The notes: generated by a model from the letters alone, not told the origin. 6,752 nucleotides of DNA from Burkholderiaceae bacterium (GCA_030726195.1 JANREF010000075.1:1-6752), one strand, 5' to 3'; positions 1 to 6,077 are shown, counted from the stretch's first letter. Numbers and translations are program-made.

Positions 1-2053
1 GGGCGGCGATGGTTTGGGGCTGGCCGGTGATGCGCGCTGCATAGTTCACCGCATTGGCCACCACGTGCTGCACGTAGGCGCGGGTTTCGTTGAAGGGGAT
101 GTTTTCTATCCAAATGGCGGCCTCTAGCGTGGGGCTGTCTGCGTCTGTGCCGCGCCAGCGCTTGGGCCGGTTGGGGCCTGCGTTGTAGGCCGCCGTGGCC
201 ATAGGCAGTGAGGTTTGGAAGTCGTCCAACAGCAGCCTGAGGTAGTTGGTGCCCAAGCGCAGGTTGGTATCGTGGTCGTTGAGCTGGCGGGCATCAAAGC
301 CCTTGAGTCCAATCTTGCGCGCCGTCCACTTGGCCGTGGCGGGCATGATTTGCATCAAGCCCGTCGCGCCCACGCCTGAGCGCGCGTCCGTGACGAAGCG
401 GCTTTCTTGGCGTACCAAGCCAAACACCACTGCTGGGTCCAGCTGCAGCTGCTTGGCCTTGCTCACGACCGCATCCTTGAAGGGCATGGGGTAGAGCAAG
501 TCACTGCCAGCGTTGCCCTTGATGCGCGCGGCGGTGTTGATGCAGCGGTCCCAAATGGCGCGCTCGCAAGCCCATTGGGCCGCAGCCTGCAGTTGGGCAT
601 CGGGCATGCCGCCGGGCTCGTGCAGTGCCACGGCATAGTTCCATTCGCGCACACCTTCACCGCGCAAGCCCGCATCAATGGCCGCCAATGCGCGCAGCAA
701 ACTGTCGTTGCGTCTGACTTTGCGTTCGTCAGCGGCGCGCGGGCGAACGGCGGTGCGGCTGGTTGTGACGGTTTGGCCCAAGGTCTGCATGGCCAGTTGG
801 CCGTAAAAGGTATGGGGTGTGGCGATGCTTTGCAACAGTTGTGTGGCGGGTACAGCGGCTGGGTTGTTGGGTTGGCGCGTGCCTTGGCTCAGCAGTGCAC
901 GCGCACGCCAATACAGCCACACGGGCTGCTGCGCCACGATCAGCGGCATGTCTTGTGTGGTCTCCAGCACGCGCGCCCAGTCGCCCGCGCGCAGGGCCGC
1001 GCGCACTTTCCACTCAAGTTGCGTGTCGCTCAGTTGGTCGTTGCGGGTGTTGGCAAAGCGCAGGTTGGCATTGGGGTCTAGGCGCATGGCCTCGCGGGTG
1101 GCAAGCGTTGCGTTCACCCATGTTTGTTGGTAGAGGTTGAGGTAGGGCAGCCAGTCTGGCAATTGGGCGATGGCTTCGTCTATGTCACGCATGGTCAGGC
1201 GCACCAAGGCAACGCTGAGCCAGTTGCCGTTGATGCCTTTGGGCTTGGCGCGGCGCGCATTTAAAAACGACAGCGGGTTGTCATAGAGCTGCGCGGCTTG
1301 GCTGCGTGCCTCAGGCTCGACCAAGGCTACAGCGTCTACAAAAGCGGCCTTGTCGGCCCACATGGCCGCGTCGCGTGCGCGCGCCCACACCACATCGGGT
1401 GAGACCAAGCCCAGTCGCAACAGCTGTGCCACCGCACCCAAGCACGCCTCATCCCGCCCGTTTTGTTGCTGCCACATGGCCACCAAACCTTGCGGTGTAA
1501 CGTTGGGAGCCACCGATGAGGCGCTGGCTTGGCCCAGCGCCAGCTGTGCTTGCCACACGTAGCACACCACATCGCGGTCGTCGTTCATGCGAAAGGCACC
1601 ATGCGCGGCCAGTAGCTTGCCCCAAGCTTGGCGTTGGCCCAGCAGCAGCATCCAGTCGTTGCGCAGCCGGTCTTCGTAGTAGCTGCCCGCCCACCGCTTG
1701 AAGAAGGCGTCAACTTCAGCATCGCTGGCGTCCTCTAGGCGCGCCTTCAAGGTCCAGTAGGCCCCCAGGGGCTCTAGCGGATGGCCTGCAATTGTGGGTA
1801 ACATGGCTTGTAGCGCGCTGCTTTGATTGCGGTAGTAGGCCGCGCGCATGGCCAGCAGGGTTTGCGTTGCGGCCTGTGGGGTGGCAGATTGCTTGGTGGC
1901 TGGTTTCTTGGCAGTGGTGGCCGCTTGCGCAACGGATTGCGCGCCAACCAACATGGTGAGCACCGTGAGCACCGTCGCGCGCAATGCCGCAGCCACCGCG
2001 TGATGCGGGTGCAGGCGCTGGGCCAGAGATGACACGACAATGCGTATAAACAT
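1..2053 (-). CDS. slt: Soluble lytic murein transglycosylase (Slt70-type), C-terminal end cut by window edge
   Basis: Periplasmic enzyme that cleaves the MurNAc-GlcNAc bond of peptidoglycan non-hydrolytically, giving 1,6-anhydroMurNAc ends (known for the family). 684 codons are visible and no stop is reached; Slt proteins are usually about 640-690 residues, so only a short tail should be missing. Residues 1-44 look like a Sec signal peptide, with a hydrophobic stretch from about 20 and probable cleavage after VAQA (44). Residues of about 55-530 are helix-rich and fit the superhelical U/L region. The catalytic SLT domain follows: RQESRF with the expected catalytic Glu550, GLMQIMP at 565-571, and AYNAGP with Tyr623. 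ATG at 2053 is chosen because it is the only ATG before the signal core, but it has no Shine-Dalgarno; GTG codons at residues 7 or 20 would also leave a usable signal peptide. It lies head-to-head with fau. Function is near certain; the exact start is not. Confidence 0.96.
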   Translation of the reverse strand, partial: MFIRIVVSSLAQRLHPHHAVAAALRATVLTVLTMLVGAQSVAQAATTAKKPATKQSATPQAATQTLLAMRAAYYRNQSSALQAMLPTIAGHPLEPLGAYWTLKARLEDASDAEVDAFFKRWAGSYYEDRLRNDWMLLLGQRQAWGKLLAAHGAFRMNDDRDVVCYVWQAQLALGQASASSVAPNVTPQGLVAMWQQQNGRDEACLGAVAQLLRLGLVSPDVVWARARDAAMWADKAAFVDAVALVEPEARSQAAQLYDNPLSFLNARRAKPKGINGNWLSVALVRLTMRDIDEAIAQLPDWLPYLNLYQQTWVNATLATREAMRLDPNANLRFANTRNDQLSDTQLEWKVRAALRAGDWARVLETTQDMPLIVAQQPVWLYWRARALLSQGTRQPNNPAAVPATQLLQSIATPHTFYGQLAMQTLGQTVTTSRTAVRPRAADERKVRRNDSLLRALAAIDAGLRGEGVREWNYAVALHEPGGMPDAQLQAAAQWACERAIWDRCINTAARIKGNAGSDLLYPMPFKDAVVSKAKQLQLDPAVVFGLVRQESRFVTDARSGVGATGLMQIMPATAKWTARKIGLKGFDARQLNDHDTNLRLGTNYLRLLLDDFQTSLPMATAAYNAGPNRPKRWRGTDADSPTLEAAIWIENIPFNETRAYVQHVVANAVNYAARITGQPQTIAA
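2045..2050 (+). promoter_or_regulatory. Candidate -10 hexamer for fau
   Basis: TATAAA (5 of 6 to TATAAT) lies inside the first codons of the opposing slt gene. A start of transcription 7 nt downstream would fall near 2057, leaving at most about 6 nt of leader before the ATG at 2063. No good -35 is visible at the standard spacing. Inference only. Confidence 0.3.
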
Positions 2054-2059
2054 GAATTG

Positions 2060-2065
2060 ATTATG
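2060..2065 (-). promoter_or_regulatory. Candidate -10 hexamer for slt
   Basis: On the minus strand this reads CATAAT (5 of 6 to TATAAT). Six bases separate it from the ATG at 2053, so transcription would start at or next to the start codon and the mRNA would be leaderless. I see no convincing -35 at 16-18 bp. It overlaps the fau start codon. Inferred from one hexamer, so weak on its own. Confidence 0.3.
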
Positions 2066-2713
2066 AATACAAATCCGAACGAGCCATCGAAAAAGACCAC
2101 ACTTTCTTCTAATTTAGAAAAAGCCCAGTGGCGCAAGCATTTGGTGGATGCGCGCCAAAACATGCACGACCGCGAAGAGCGTTCGCTGTGGTTGCAGCGC
2201 GTGCTGCGTGTGTGGTTGGTGGAGCGCACCGACACCGTGATTGGGGCTTACTGGCCCATCAAAGGTGAGTTTGACGTGTTGCCAGCCTTGTTCCGCTGGC
2301 AAGAGGCCGGGCGCGAAGCCGACGCGGTAGACGCCATCGTGAGTCGGCGCATTGGCTTGCCTGTGATCAACCGCGAAGACAAAACCCTGCGCTTTCACGC
2401 GTGGTACCCCGGCTGCCCCATGGAAGAGGATGCCTACGGCATTCCCAAGCCCAAAGGCACCGAGATCGTCACGCCGACCTTGTTGTTTGTGCCGTGTGTG
2501 GGCTATGGCCCGGGCGGCTACAGGCTGGGCTACGGCGGCGGGTTTTACGACCGCACCTTGGCGCAGCTGCAGCCCAAGCCGTATACCGTGGGTTTGGGCT
2601 TTGCCAACGCGTTTTTATCGGAGCTCACGCCCGAGCCACACGATGTGCCGTTGGACGCCATTTTGAACGACAACGGGGTGGTGTGGCCTATGGTGATGCC
2701 GGGTATGTCTTGA
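2063..2713 (+). CDS. fau: 5-formyltetrahydrofolate cyclo-ligase (MTHFS / 5-FCL)
   Basis: Cytoplasmic enzyme that converts 5-formyl-THF plus ATP to 5,10-methenyl-THF, returning the stored and inhibitory folate to the one-carbon pool. The product is 216 residues, typical for the family. Visible signatures in order: the N-terminal substrate-side segment YWPIKGEFD (63-71), YGIPKP (125-130), then the family's hallmark glycine-rich segment PCVGYGPGGYRLG (144-156) running into GYGGGFYDR (156-164), which binds Mg-ATP and phosphate, and PHDVPLD (192-198). ATG at 2063 is used; an in-frame TTG at 2057 adds two residues and is less likely. About 18 residues precede the first conserved stretch and contain no other start codon. 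No Shine-Dalgarno is evident. The gene is divergent from slt and convergent with the DUF924 gene, so it appears to be transcribed alone. Confidence 0.97.
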   Translation: MNTNPNEPSKKTTLSSNLEKAQWRKHLVDARQNMHDREERSLWLQRVLRVWLVERTDTVIGAYWPIKGEFDVLPALFRWQEAGREADAVDAIVSRRIGLPVINREDKTLRFHAWYPGCPMEEDAYGIPKPKGTEIVTPTLLFVPCVGYGPGGYRLGYGGGFYDRTLAQLQPKPYTVGLGFANAFLSELTPEPHDVPLDAILNDNGVVWPMVMPGMS

Positions 2714-2738
2714 CGTCTTGACGTCTTGGTGTCTGGAC
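2707..2738. repeat. Four-unit 8-bp tandem repeat across the fau stop codon
   Basis: The units read GTCTTGAC, GTCTTGAC, GTCTTGGT and GTCTGGAC: two exact copies, then two degenerate ones. The fau TGA (2711-2713) lies in the first unit, and the remainder fills the gap before the DUF924 stop at 2750. Gain or loss of a unit would leave both proteins unchanged. There is no hairpin with a T-tract here, so I do not call it a terminator. Confidence 0.8.
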
Positions 2739-2749
2739 GCCTCAATACC

Positions 2750-3385
2750 TTAAAACGACGAGCCGGGCTGCTGCAAGAAGGCCAGCTCTTCGGCCGTGCT
2801 GGTGCGGTTGAGTATGGCGTTGCGGTGCACAAAGCGCCCAAAGCGCGCAATGACGACTTGATGCTTGCGCGCAAACTCGGCGTAGTTGGCCATGGCCGCG
2901 CTGTGGGGGTGTTTGGCCTGCAGGTCTTCAAACAAATGAACGCATAGGTTTTGCAAGCTCAAGTCCTCGGCGTGCTCAAGTGGCAGGTACATAAACACTT
3001 GCAGCAAAGCGCCCAACTGCTGGTGGTCGCCCATGGCCAAACTTTCAAGCGCCCAGTTTTGCGCCAAGGCATCGGTGGCAAATGCGCGCGATTCACCTCT
3101 AAACATGTTGCGGCTGAACTGGTCAATCACCACAAGGCTGGCGACGCGGCCCAGCGGCGTGGTGCGCCAGCTTTGCAATAGGGGCAGCGCACCGGGAGCC
3201 AGCAAATGCACAAACTGATCGCGAATGCTGTCGTCTGTGGCTTGTGACTTTTTAAACCACAGCGGTGCAAACGCGCTGGCAGTGGACTCCAGGTGGGCGG
3301 GCTCGTCGGCCAGCGCGGGTGGCATGGCGGCGTAGTCGCCAAACCAAAAGTTCAATACGTCTTTTGCGGTGTTGCGTTCAGTCAT
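2750..3385 (-). CDS. DUF924 family protein (TPR-like fold)
   Basis: The product is 211 residues, probably cytoplasmic because no signal peptide or membrane segment is seen. It carries the pattern I associate with DUF924: VLNFWFG near the N-terminus (10-16), LWFKK (42-46), the central signature VVIDQFSRNMFRG (85-97), FMYLPLEHAED (131-141), and the C-terminal RFGRFVHRNAILNR (181-194) followed by TAEELAFL. In relatives the last block usually reads RFPHRN or GRFPHRN; here Val replaces Pro, a small departure. The family has a helical TPR-like fold and, to my knowledge, no assigned reaction, so no function is proposed. ATG at 3385 is chosen over an in-frame TTG two codons upstream. It is divergent from tetR (86 bp between starts) and convergent with fau (36 bp between stops), hence probably monocistronic. 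Confidence 0.94.
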   Translation of the reverse strand: MTERNTAKDVLNFWFGDYAAMPPALADEPAHLESTASAFAPLWFKKSQATDDSIRDQFVHLLAPGALPLLQSWRTTPLGRVASLVVIDQFSRNMFRGESRAFATDALAQNWALESLAMGDHQQLGALLQVFMYLPLEHAEDLSLQNLCVHLFEDLQAKHPHSAAMANYAEFARKHQVVIARFGRFVHRNAILNRTSTAEELAFLQQPGSSF

Positions 3386-3391
3386 AGCCAA

Positions 3392-3397
3392 ATACTA
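3392..3397 (-). promoter_or_regulatory. Candidate -10 hexamer for the DUF924 gene
   Basis: On the minus strand TAGTAT (4 of 6 to TATAAT) is followed by exactly 6 nt (TTGGCT) and then ATG. No Shine-Dalgarno lies upstream. It sits in a short triplet-repetitive stretch (about 3392-3415), so chance is a real alternative. Confidence 0.2.
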
Positions 3398-3421
3398 CTA
3401 CTGCGCTGCGCTGCGACGCGT

Positions 3422-3470
3422 ATGCAGGGATGCCGCATGATGCGACGCCAGAGCGCGGCCATAATGCGGC
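3422..3470. promoter_or_regulatory. Cluster of ATGC/GCAT palindromic half-sites upstream of tetR (candidate operator)
   Basis: The 86-bp divergent region between DUF924 and tetR has half-sites ATGC at 3422-3425, 3430-3433, 3440-3443 and 3464-3467, and GCAT at 3435-3438. These build two overlapping palindromes: ATGC-C-GCAT (3430-3438) and CGCAT-G-ATGCG (3434-3444). A longer inverted repeat pairs GCCGCAT (3432-3438) with ATGCGGC (3464-3470). TetR-family proteins often repress their own divergent promoter through such palindromes; binding here is inference. Confidence 0.35.
3460..3465 (+). promoter_or_regulatory. Candidate -10 hexamer for tetR
   Basis: CATAAT (5 of 6 to TATAAT) is followed by 6 nt (GCGGCT) and then ATG at 3472, so the likely transcription start coincides with the start codon. 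No Shine-Dalgarno is seen. At 17-bp spacing the -35 position (ATGATG) matches TTGACA in only three bases. Confidence 0.35.
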
Positions 3471-3471
3471 T

Positions 3472-4080
3472 ATGGCCAGACCAAAGTCCGCATCCCACGA
3501 TCTCAAGCGCGAAGCTATTCTTGACGTAGCCGCGCAGTGCTTTGCGCAGCAAAGCTACTCCAGCGCGAGCATGAACGACATTGCCTTGGCGTGTGGCACG
3601 AGCAAAGCCCGCCTGTATCACTACTACGAAGGCAAAGAGGCCATTCTGTTCGATTTACTCGACCGCTACACCCAGCACTTGTTGGCCCTCATTGGCGAGA
3701 CAGAGGCCAGGGCGCAGCGGCGTAATTTGTCTGAAACCGAGGCGCTGCACGAGCTCATTCGTGTGTTTTTGACCGAGTACGAAAACTCGGCCACACGCCA
3801 CACATCCTTGTTGGCCGACACCAAGTTTTTAAGCCCCACGCAGTTTGAGCACATACGCAAACGCCAGCGCGATGTGGTGGCTGCATTCACCCGGTTTTTA
3901 AAGCGCGCCTATCCCAACCGCGTGAATAAAACCAACGAAGTGGCTGTCACCATGATGCTGTTTGGCATGATCAACTGGACCTTCACATGGCTGCGCCCCG
4001 GCGGGCCGCTCACCTACGAAGCCTTTGCGCAAAACGTCATCCAAATGATTGATCAAGGGCTGGGCGGCGCGCAGGGCTAA
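3472..4080 (+). CDS. TetR/AcrR-family transcriptional regulator
   Basis: A dimeric DNA-binding repressor is expected: an N-terminal helix-turn-helix domain and a helical ligand-binding domain. The product is 202 residues. Residues 11-60 match the TetR N-terminal domain: LKREAILDVAAQCFAQQSYS, then MNDIALACGTSKARLYHYY (34-52) as the HTH and GKEAILFDLL. The C-terminal half ends with MLFGMINWTFTWLRPGG, a pattern I associate with TetR members that have a KstR2-like C-terminal domain and often sense acyl-CoA or aromatic-acid CoA esters. That ligand class is recalled, not shown here. ATG at 3472 gives the standard short MARPK-type lead before the HTH; an in-frame ATG at 3430 would add 14 atypical residues. 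It lies 113 bp upstream of the MBL-fold gene on the same strand, which makes that gene its most likely target, and it is divergent from DUF924. Confidence 0.94.
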   Translation: MARPKSASHDLKREAILDVAAQCFAQQSYSSASMNDIALACGTSKARLYHYYEGKEAILFDLLDRYTQHLLALIGETEARAQRRNLSETEALHELIRVFLTEYENSATRHTSLLADTKFLSPTQFEHIRKRQRDVVAAFTRFLKRAYPNRVNKTNEVAVTMMLFGMINWTFTWLRPGGPLTYEAFAQNVIQMIDQGLGGAQG

Positions 4081-4124
4081 GGCGCAGTGACGCATTTTTG
4101 CGGTGGCGTTGCAGGCGGTTGCAA

Positions 4125-4161
4125 TTTAACTATCCGTAAGTTGTTTCGTTTAGTTAAACTA
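4125..4161. promoter_or_regulatory. Inverted repeats in the tetR-MBL gap (candidate operator)
   Basis: The gap between tetR and the MBL gene contains an 8-bp perfect inverted repeat, TTTAACTA (4125-4132) and TAGTTAAA (4151-4158), with 18 bp between the arms. The right arm overlaps a compact palindrome TAGTT-A-AACTA (4151-4161). A further AGTT lies at 4139-4142. The AT-rich patch stands out from the GC-rich surroundings and sits 33-69 bp ahead of the GTG start, where an operator would be expected. A -35-like TTGCAA is at 4119-4124, but I see no good -10 at the matching distance. Confidence 0.45.
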
Positions 4162-4182
4162 GCGGTTTGTTGTCAACCGTGT

Positions 4183-4186
4183 GGAG
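4183..4186 (+). promoter_or_regulatory. Shine-Dalgarno GGAG that decides the MBL start
   Basis: GGAG is 7 nt upstream of GTG at 4194, the ideal spacing. This argues for the GTG start over an in-frame TTG at 4167, which has no such site. It is the clearest Shine-Dalgarno in the window. Confidence 0.75.
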
Positions 4187-4193
4187 TAACCCC

Positions 4194-5183
4194 GTGAGCA
4201 AAGCTTTTGCCAGTCAGGCCGACTTAGACGCCAAAACCATTACTTTCCAACAGCTGTCGGCGCACTGCTGGGCCTACACCGCCGAGGGCGACCCCAACAG
4301 TGGCGTGATCATTGGCGACGAAGCCATCATGGTGTGCGACACCACGGCCACACCGGCCATGGCGCAAGACCTGATTGCCAAGATCCGCACGGTCAGCGAC
4401 AAGCCCATCAAATACGTGCTGCTCACGCACTACCACGCCGTGCGCGTGCTGGGCGCGAGCGCCTACATAGCCGAGGGCGCTACCGAGGTGATTGCCAGCC
4501 AAGGCACGCTAGAGCTCATCCGTGAGCGTGGCGCGCAAGACATGCAAAGTGAAATGGAGCGCTTCCCGCGCTTGTTCCAAGGTGCAGACACGGTGCCCGG
4601 TCTCACATGGCCCACATTGGTGGTGGGTGGCGGCAACCCTGTCAACGGCGAGGTGCCGGGATCCATCACTCTGGACTTGGGCGGCGTGCGCGTCAAAGTG
4701 TGGCACCCCGGTCCCGGCCACACCAAAGGCGACACCGTGGCTTGGGTGGAAGAAGAGGGTGTGCTGTACAGCGGCGACTTGGTGGAATACGAGGCCGGTG
4801 TGTACACGGGCGACGCGCAACTGCAAGAGTGGCCGGCCACGCTAGAGGCCTTGCGCGCTTTGAATGCAACAGCCTTGGTGCCCGGACGCGGCGAAGCCAT
4901 GACAGGCAGCGCCGACGTGAACAAGGCACTGGACTACACCAAGCGCTGGGTCGAAACGCTGTTCAAGTGCGGCCAAGAAGCGGCGGCGCAAAACATGGAC
5001 TTGAAGGCTGCCATGGCGCACACCCGCAAGGCCATGGATCCCGTGTTTGGCCATGTCTTCATCTACGAGCACTGCTTGCCGTTTGACGTCACCCGAGCCT
5101 TTGACGAAGCGCAGGGCATCAAGCACCCCCGTATTTGGACCGCGCAGCGCGACAAAGAAATGTGGGACGCCTTGCAAGGCTAA
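4194..5183 (+). CDS. Metallo-beta-lactamase-fold protein with altered metal site 2
   Basis: A 329-residue MBL-fold protein, likely cytoplasmic (no signal peptide). Motifs, numbered from the GTG start: the first metal motif is THYHAVR with His79 and His81, where the usual HxHxDH should give Asp at 83 and His at 84 but Val83 and Arg84 are found; motif 3 is PGPGHTKGDT with His176; motif 4 is YSGDLVEYEAG with Asp195; motif 5 is VPGRGE with Arg232 where the family has His. By comparison with glyoxalase II and other MBL hydrolases, the site-1 ligands and the bridging Asp remain, while the three ligands unique to site 2 are replaced. The C-terminal ~95 residues are helical and lie outside the core. 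The substrate is unknown; hydrolysis of a thioester or lactone, or a non-catalytic role, are all possible. It follows tetR by 113 bp with a palindromic site between, so repression by TetR is likely. It is convergent with the lipoprotein gene, 6 bp between stops. Confidence 0.94.
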   Translation: MSKAFASQADLDAKTITFQQLSAHCWAYTAEGDPNSGVIIGDEAIMVCDTTATPAMAQDLIAKIRTVSDKPIKYVLLTHYHAVRVLGASAYIAEGATEVIASQGTLELIRERGAQDMQSEMERFPRLFQGADTVPGLTWPTLVVGGGNPVNGEVPGSITLDLGGVRVKVWHPGPGHTKGDTVAWVEEEGVLYSGDLVEYEAGVYTGDAQLQEWPATLEALRALNATALVPGRGEAMTGSADVNKALDYTKRWVETLFKCGQEAAAQNMDLKAAMAHTRKAMDPVFGHVFIYEHCLPFDVTRAFDEAQGIKHPRIWTAQRDKEMWDALQG

Positions 5184-5189
5184 GCGGCG

Positions 5190-6077
5190 TTATTTCGATG
5201 CGATAGCGCGCAAATCTTGTGCATAAGCGGCCAGTGTCTCACTGGCCGTTTGTCGTTGTGCCGGGCTCATGATGTCGTGAAACGCCACCACCTGCTCGCA
5301 CCATTGCAAGCGTCGCGCTTGCGGCCACTGCTTGCTGGTGTGCCACACATCCAGCAGACCTTGTGCCATTGCGCCATGGTTGGCCACAGGCGCTTGCTGG
5401 ACCGCTTGCAACCATGCCCACAGCCGCGCTTGGTTGGCCGTGCGACGCTCAAATGCCTCGCTGGCTTGGTAGCTGCTGCTGGCCAGCAGTTGCGACACCT
5501 GGGCTTGTTGCTCGGTGCTCAATCGGCCATAAAAGCGCTCCAGTTGTTTGAGGCTGCGCTCTAGGCGAAACGCCAGTTGGTCTTGGGGGCTGGCGCGCAG
5601 CTGCTCGTCTTGCCACTGTTCATTGCGCTCGTCGATGTAGCCTTGGTAGTGCGCCAGTTGCGCTGCGGTCAACGACGCCATCACTGGCACGGCCAACGGT
5701 GCCGCCTGCGCTACCAGCGCGTCCACGCGTGCGGTGGCCGTGTCCATCCATTGGCAGGCCTGCTCGGCGGTGAAGCCGTTGGTGGCCAAGGTGCTGGCTT
5801 GGTCTAGCAAGGTGGCATAAGGCTGCAGCTCGTTTTGTTTGTGCCACAGCGCCAAGGCGTCCAAGCCGTTGCGCACTTGCGTACTTTGCGCGGTGTTGAA
5901 GTCAAAGTAGTCATCCAGCCACCAATAGCTCAGGTTGGGCAGCTGGTTGTAGGCCAGGCTCAACAAGCCGCAGCCACTCAGCAGCAAGGCGGCGCCCAGG
6001 ACGCTGGCCTTGCGCGCGATAATGTGCCATGTGCCGCGGCCGGTATGCGGTGTTTTAGAGCCTGAAAGCCAATTCAT
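5190..6077 (-). CDS. DUF6279 family lipoprotein
   Basis: A 295-residue predicted lipoprotein of unknown function. The N-terminus has basic residues (Arg22, Lys23), a hydrophobic run VLGAALLLSGC and a lipobox LSGC with the lipidated Cys at residue 36. The residue after Cys is Gly, not Asp, so Lol sorting to the outer membrane is expected. Right after it comes YNQLPNLSYWWLDDYFDF (43-60), the block by which I recognise DUF6279. The rest is a charged, Gln/Ala-rich, almost entirely helical domain with no cysteine cluster or catalytic motif that I can name. ATG at 6077 is forced: an in-frame TGA lies three codons upstream, and no ATG, GTG or TTG lies between it and the lipobox core. A weak GAG 5 nt upstream could serve as ribosome binding site. 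Its start codon overlaps that of glmU on the other strand. Family recognition is from memory. Confidence 0.88.
   Translation of the reverse strand: MNWLSGSKTPHTGRGTWHIIARKASVLGAALLLSGCGLLSLAYNQLPNLSYWWLDDYFDFNTAQSTQVRNGLDALALWHKQNELQPYATLLDQASTLATNGFTAEQACQWMDTATARVDALVAQAAPLAVPVMASLTAAQLAHYQGYIDERNEQWQDEQLRASPQDQLAFRLERSLKQLERFYGRLSTEQQAQVSQLLASSSYQASEAFERRTANQARLWAWLQAVQQAPVANHGAMAQGLLDVWHTSKQWPQARRLQWCEQVVAFHDIMSPAQRQTASETLAAYAQDLRAIASK
5225..5251 (+). terminator. Terminator-like hairpin downstream of the MBL gene, inside the opposing CDS
   Basis: A perfect 9-bp stem, CGGCCAGTG (5228-5236) and CACTGGCCG (5240-5248), closes on a 3-nt TCT loop. It extends outward through one G-U and two A-U pairs to 5225/5251. 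In the plus direction it is followed by a moderately T-rich GTTTGTCGTT. It begins about 40 nt after the MBL stop codon, the usual place for a rho-independent terminator. It lies within the last part of the lipoprotein coding sequence (residues of about 276-285), so it also meets coding constraints. The T-tract is imperfect, so strength is uncertain. Confidence 0.5.

Noticed and set aside
441..455. Palindrome CAGCTGCAGCTG within slt
   Set aside because: It arises from codons for the segment KQLQLD and has no regulatory setting; GC-rich genes often contain such runs.
407..1081. 224-residue open frame on the plus strand opposite slt
   Set aside because: It is antisense to a clear Slt reading frame, has no recognisable domain, and owes its length to the GC-rich codon bias of the opposite gene.
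2114..2398. Minus-strand open frame inside fau
   Set aside because: It lies wholly within a well-supported cyclo-ligase gene and shows no family pattern.
3392..3419. Triplet-like repetition (TACTACTACT then GCGCTGCGCTGCG)
   Set aside because: Only three or so imperfect units, too short to call a microsatellite; noted only because it overlaps the DUF924 promoter region.
3430..3471. ATG at 3430 as start of tetR
   Set aside because: The 14 added residues fall in the palindrome-rich promoter region and are atypical before a TetR HTH; ATG 3472 fits the family length.
4091..4102. CGCA-TTTT-TGCG hairpin after tetR as a terminator
   Set aside because: A 4-bp stem with the T-run in the loop rather than after the stem; too weak, and it would separate tetR from the MBL gene without support.
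4167..4193. Upstream in-frame TTG as start of the MBL gene
   Set aside because: GTG at 4194 has GGAG at the ideal 7-nt spacing; the extra nine residues carry no homology signal.
4463..4924. 153-residue open frame on the minus strand across the MBL gene
   Set aside because: Low-complexity Ser/Pro/Thr-rich shadow of the MBL coding sequence with no motif.
5169..5180. 12-bp palindrome GCCTTGCAAGGC at the end of the MBL gene as a terminator
   Set aside because: It allows only a 4-bp stem with a 4-nt loop, has no following T-tract on either strand, and is coding.
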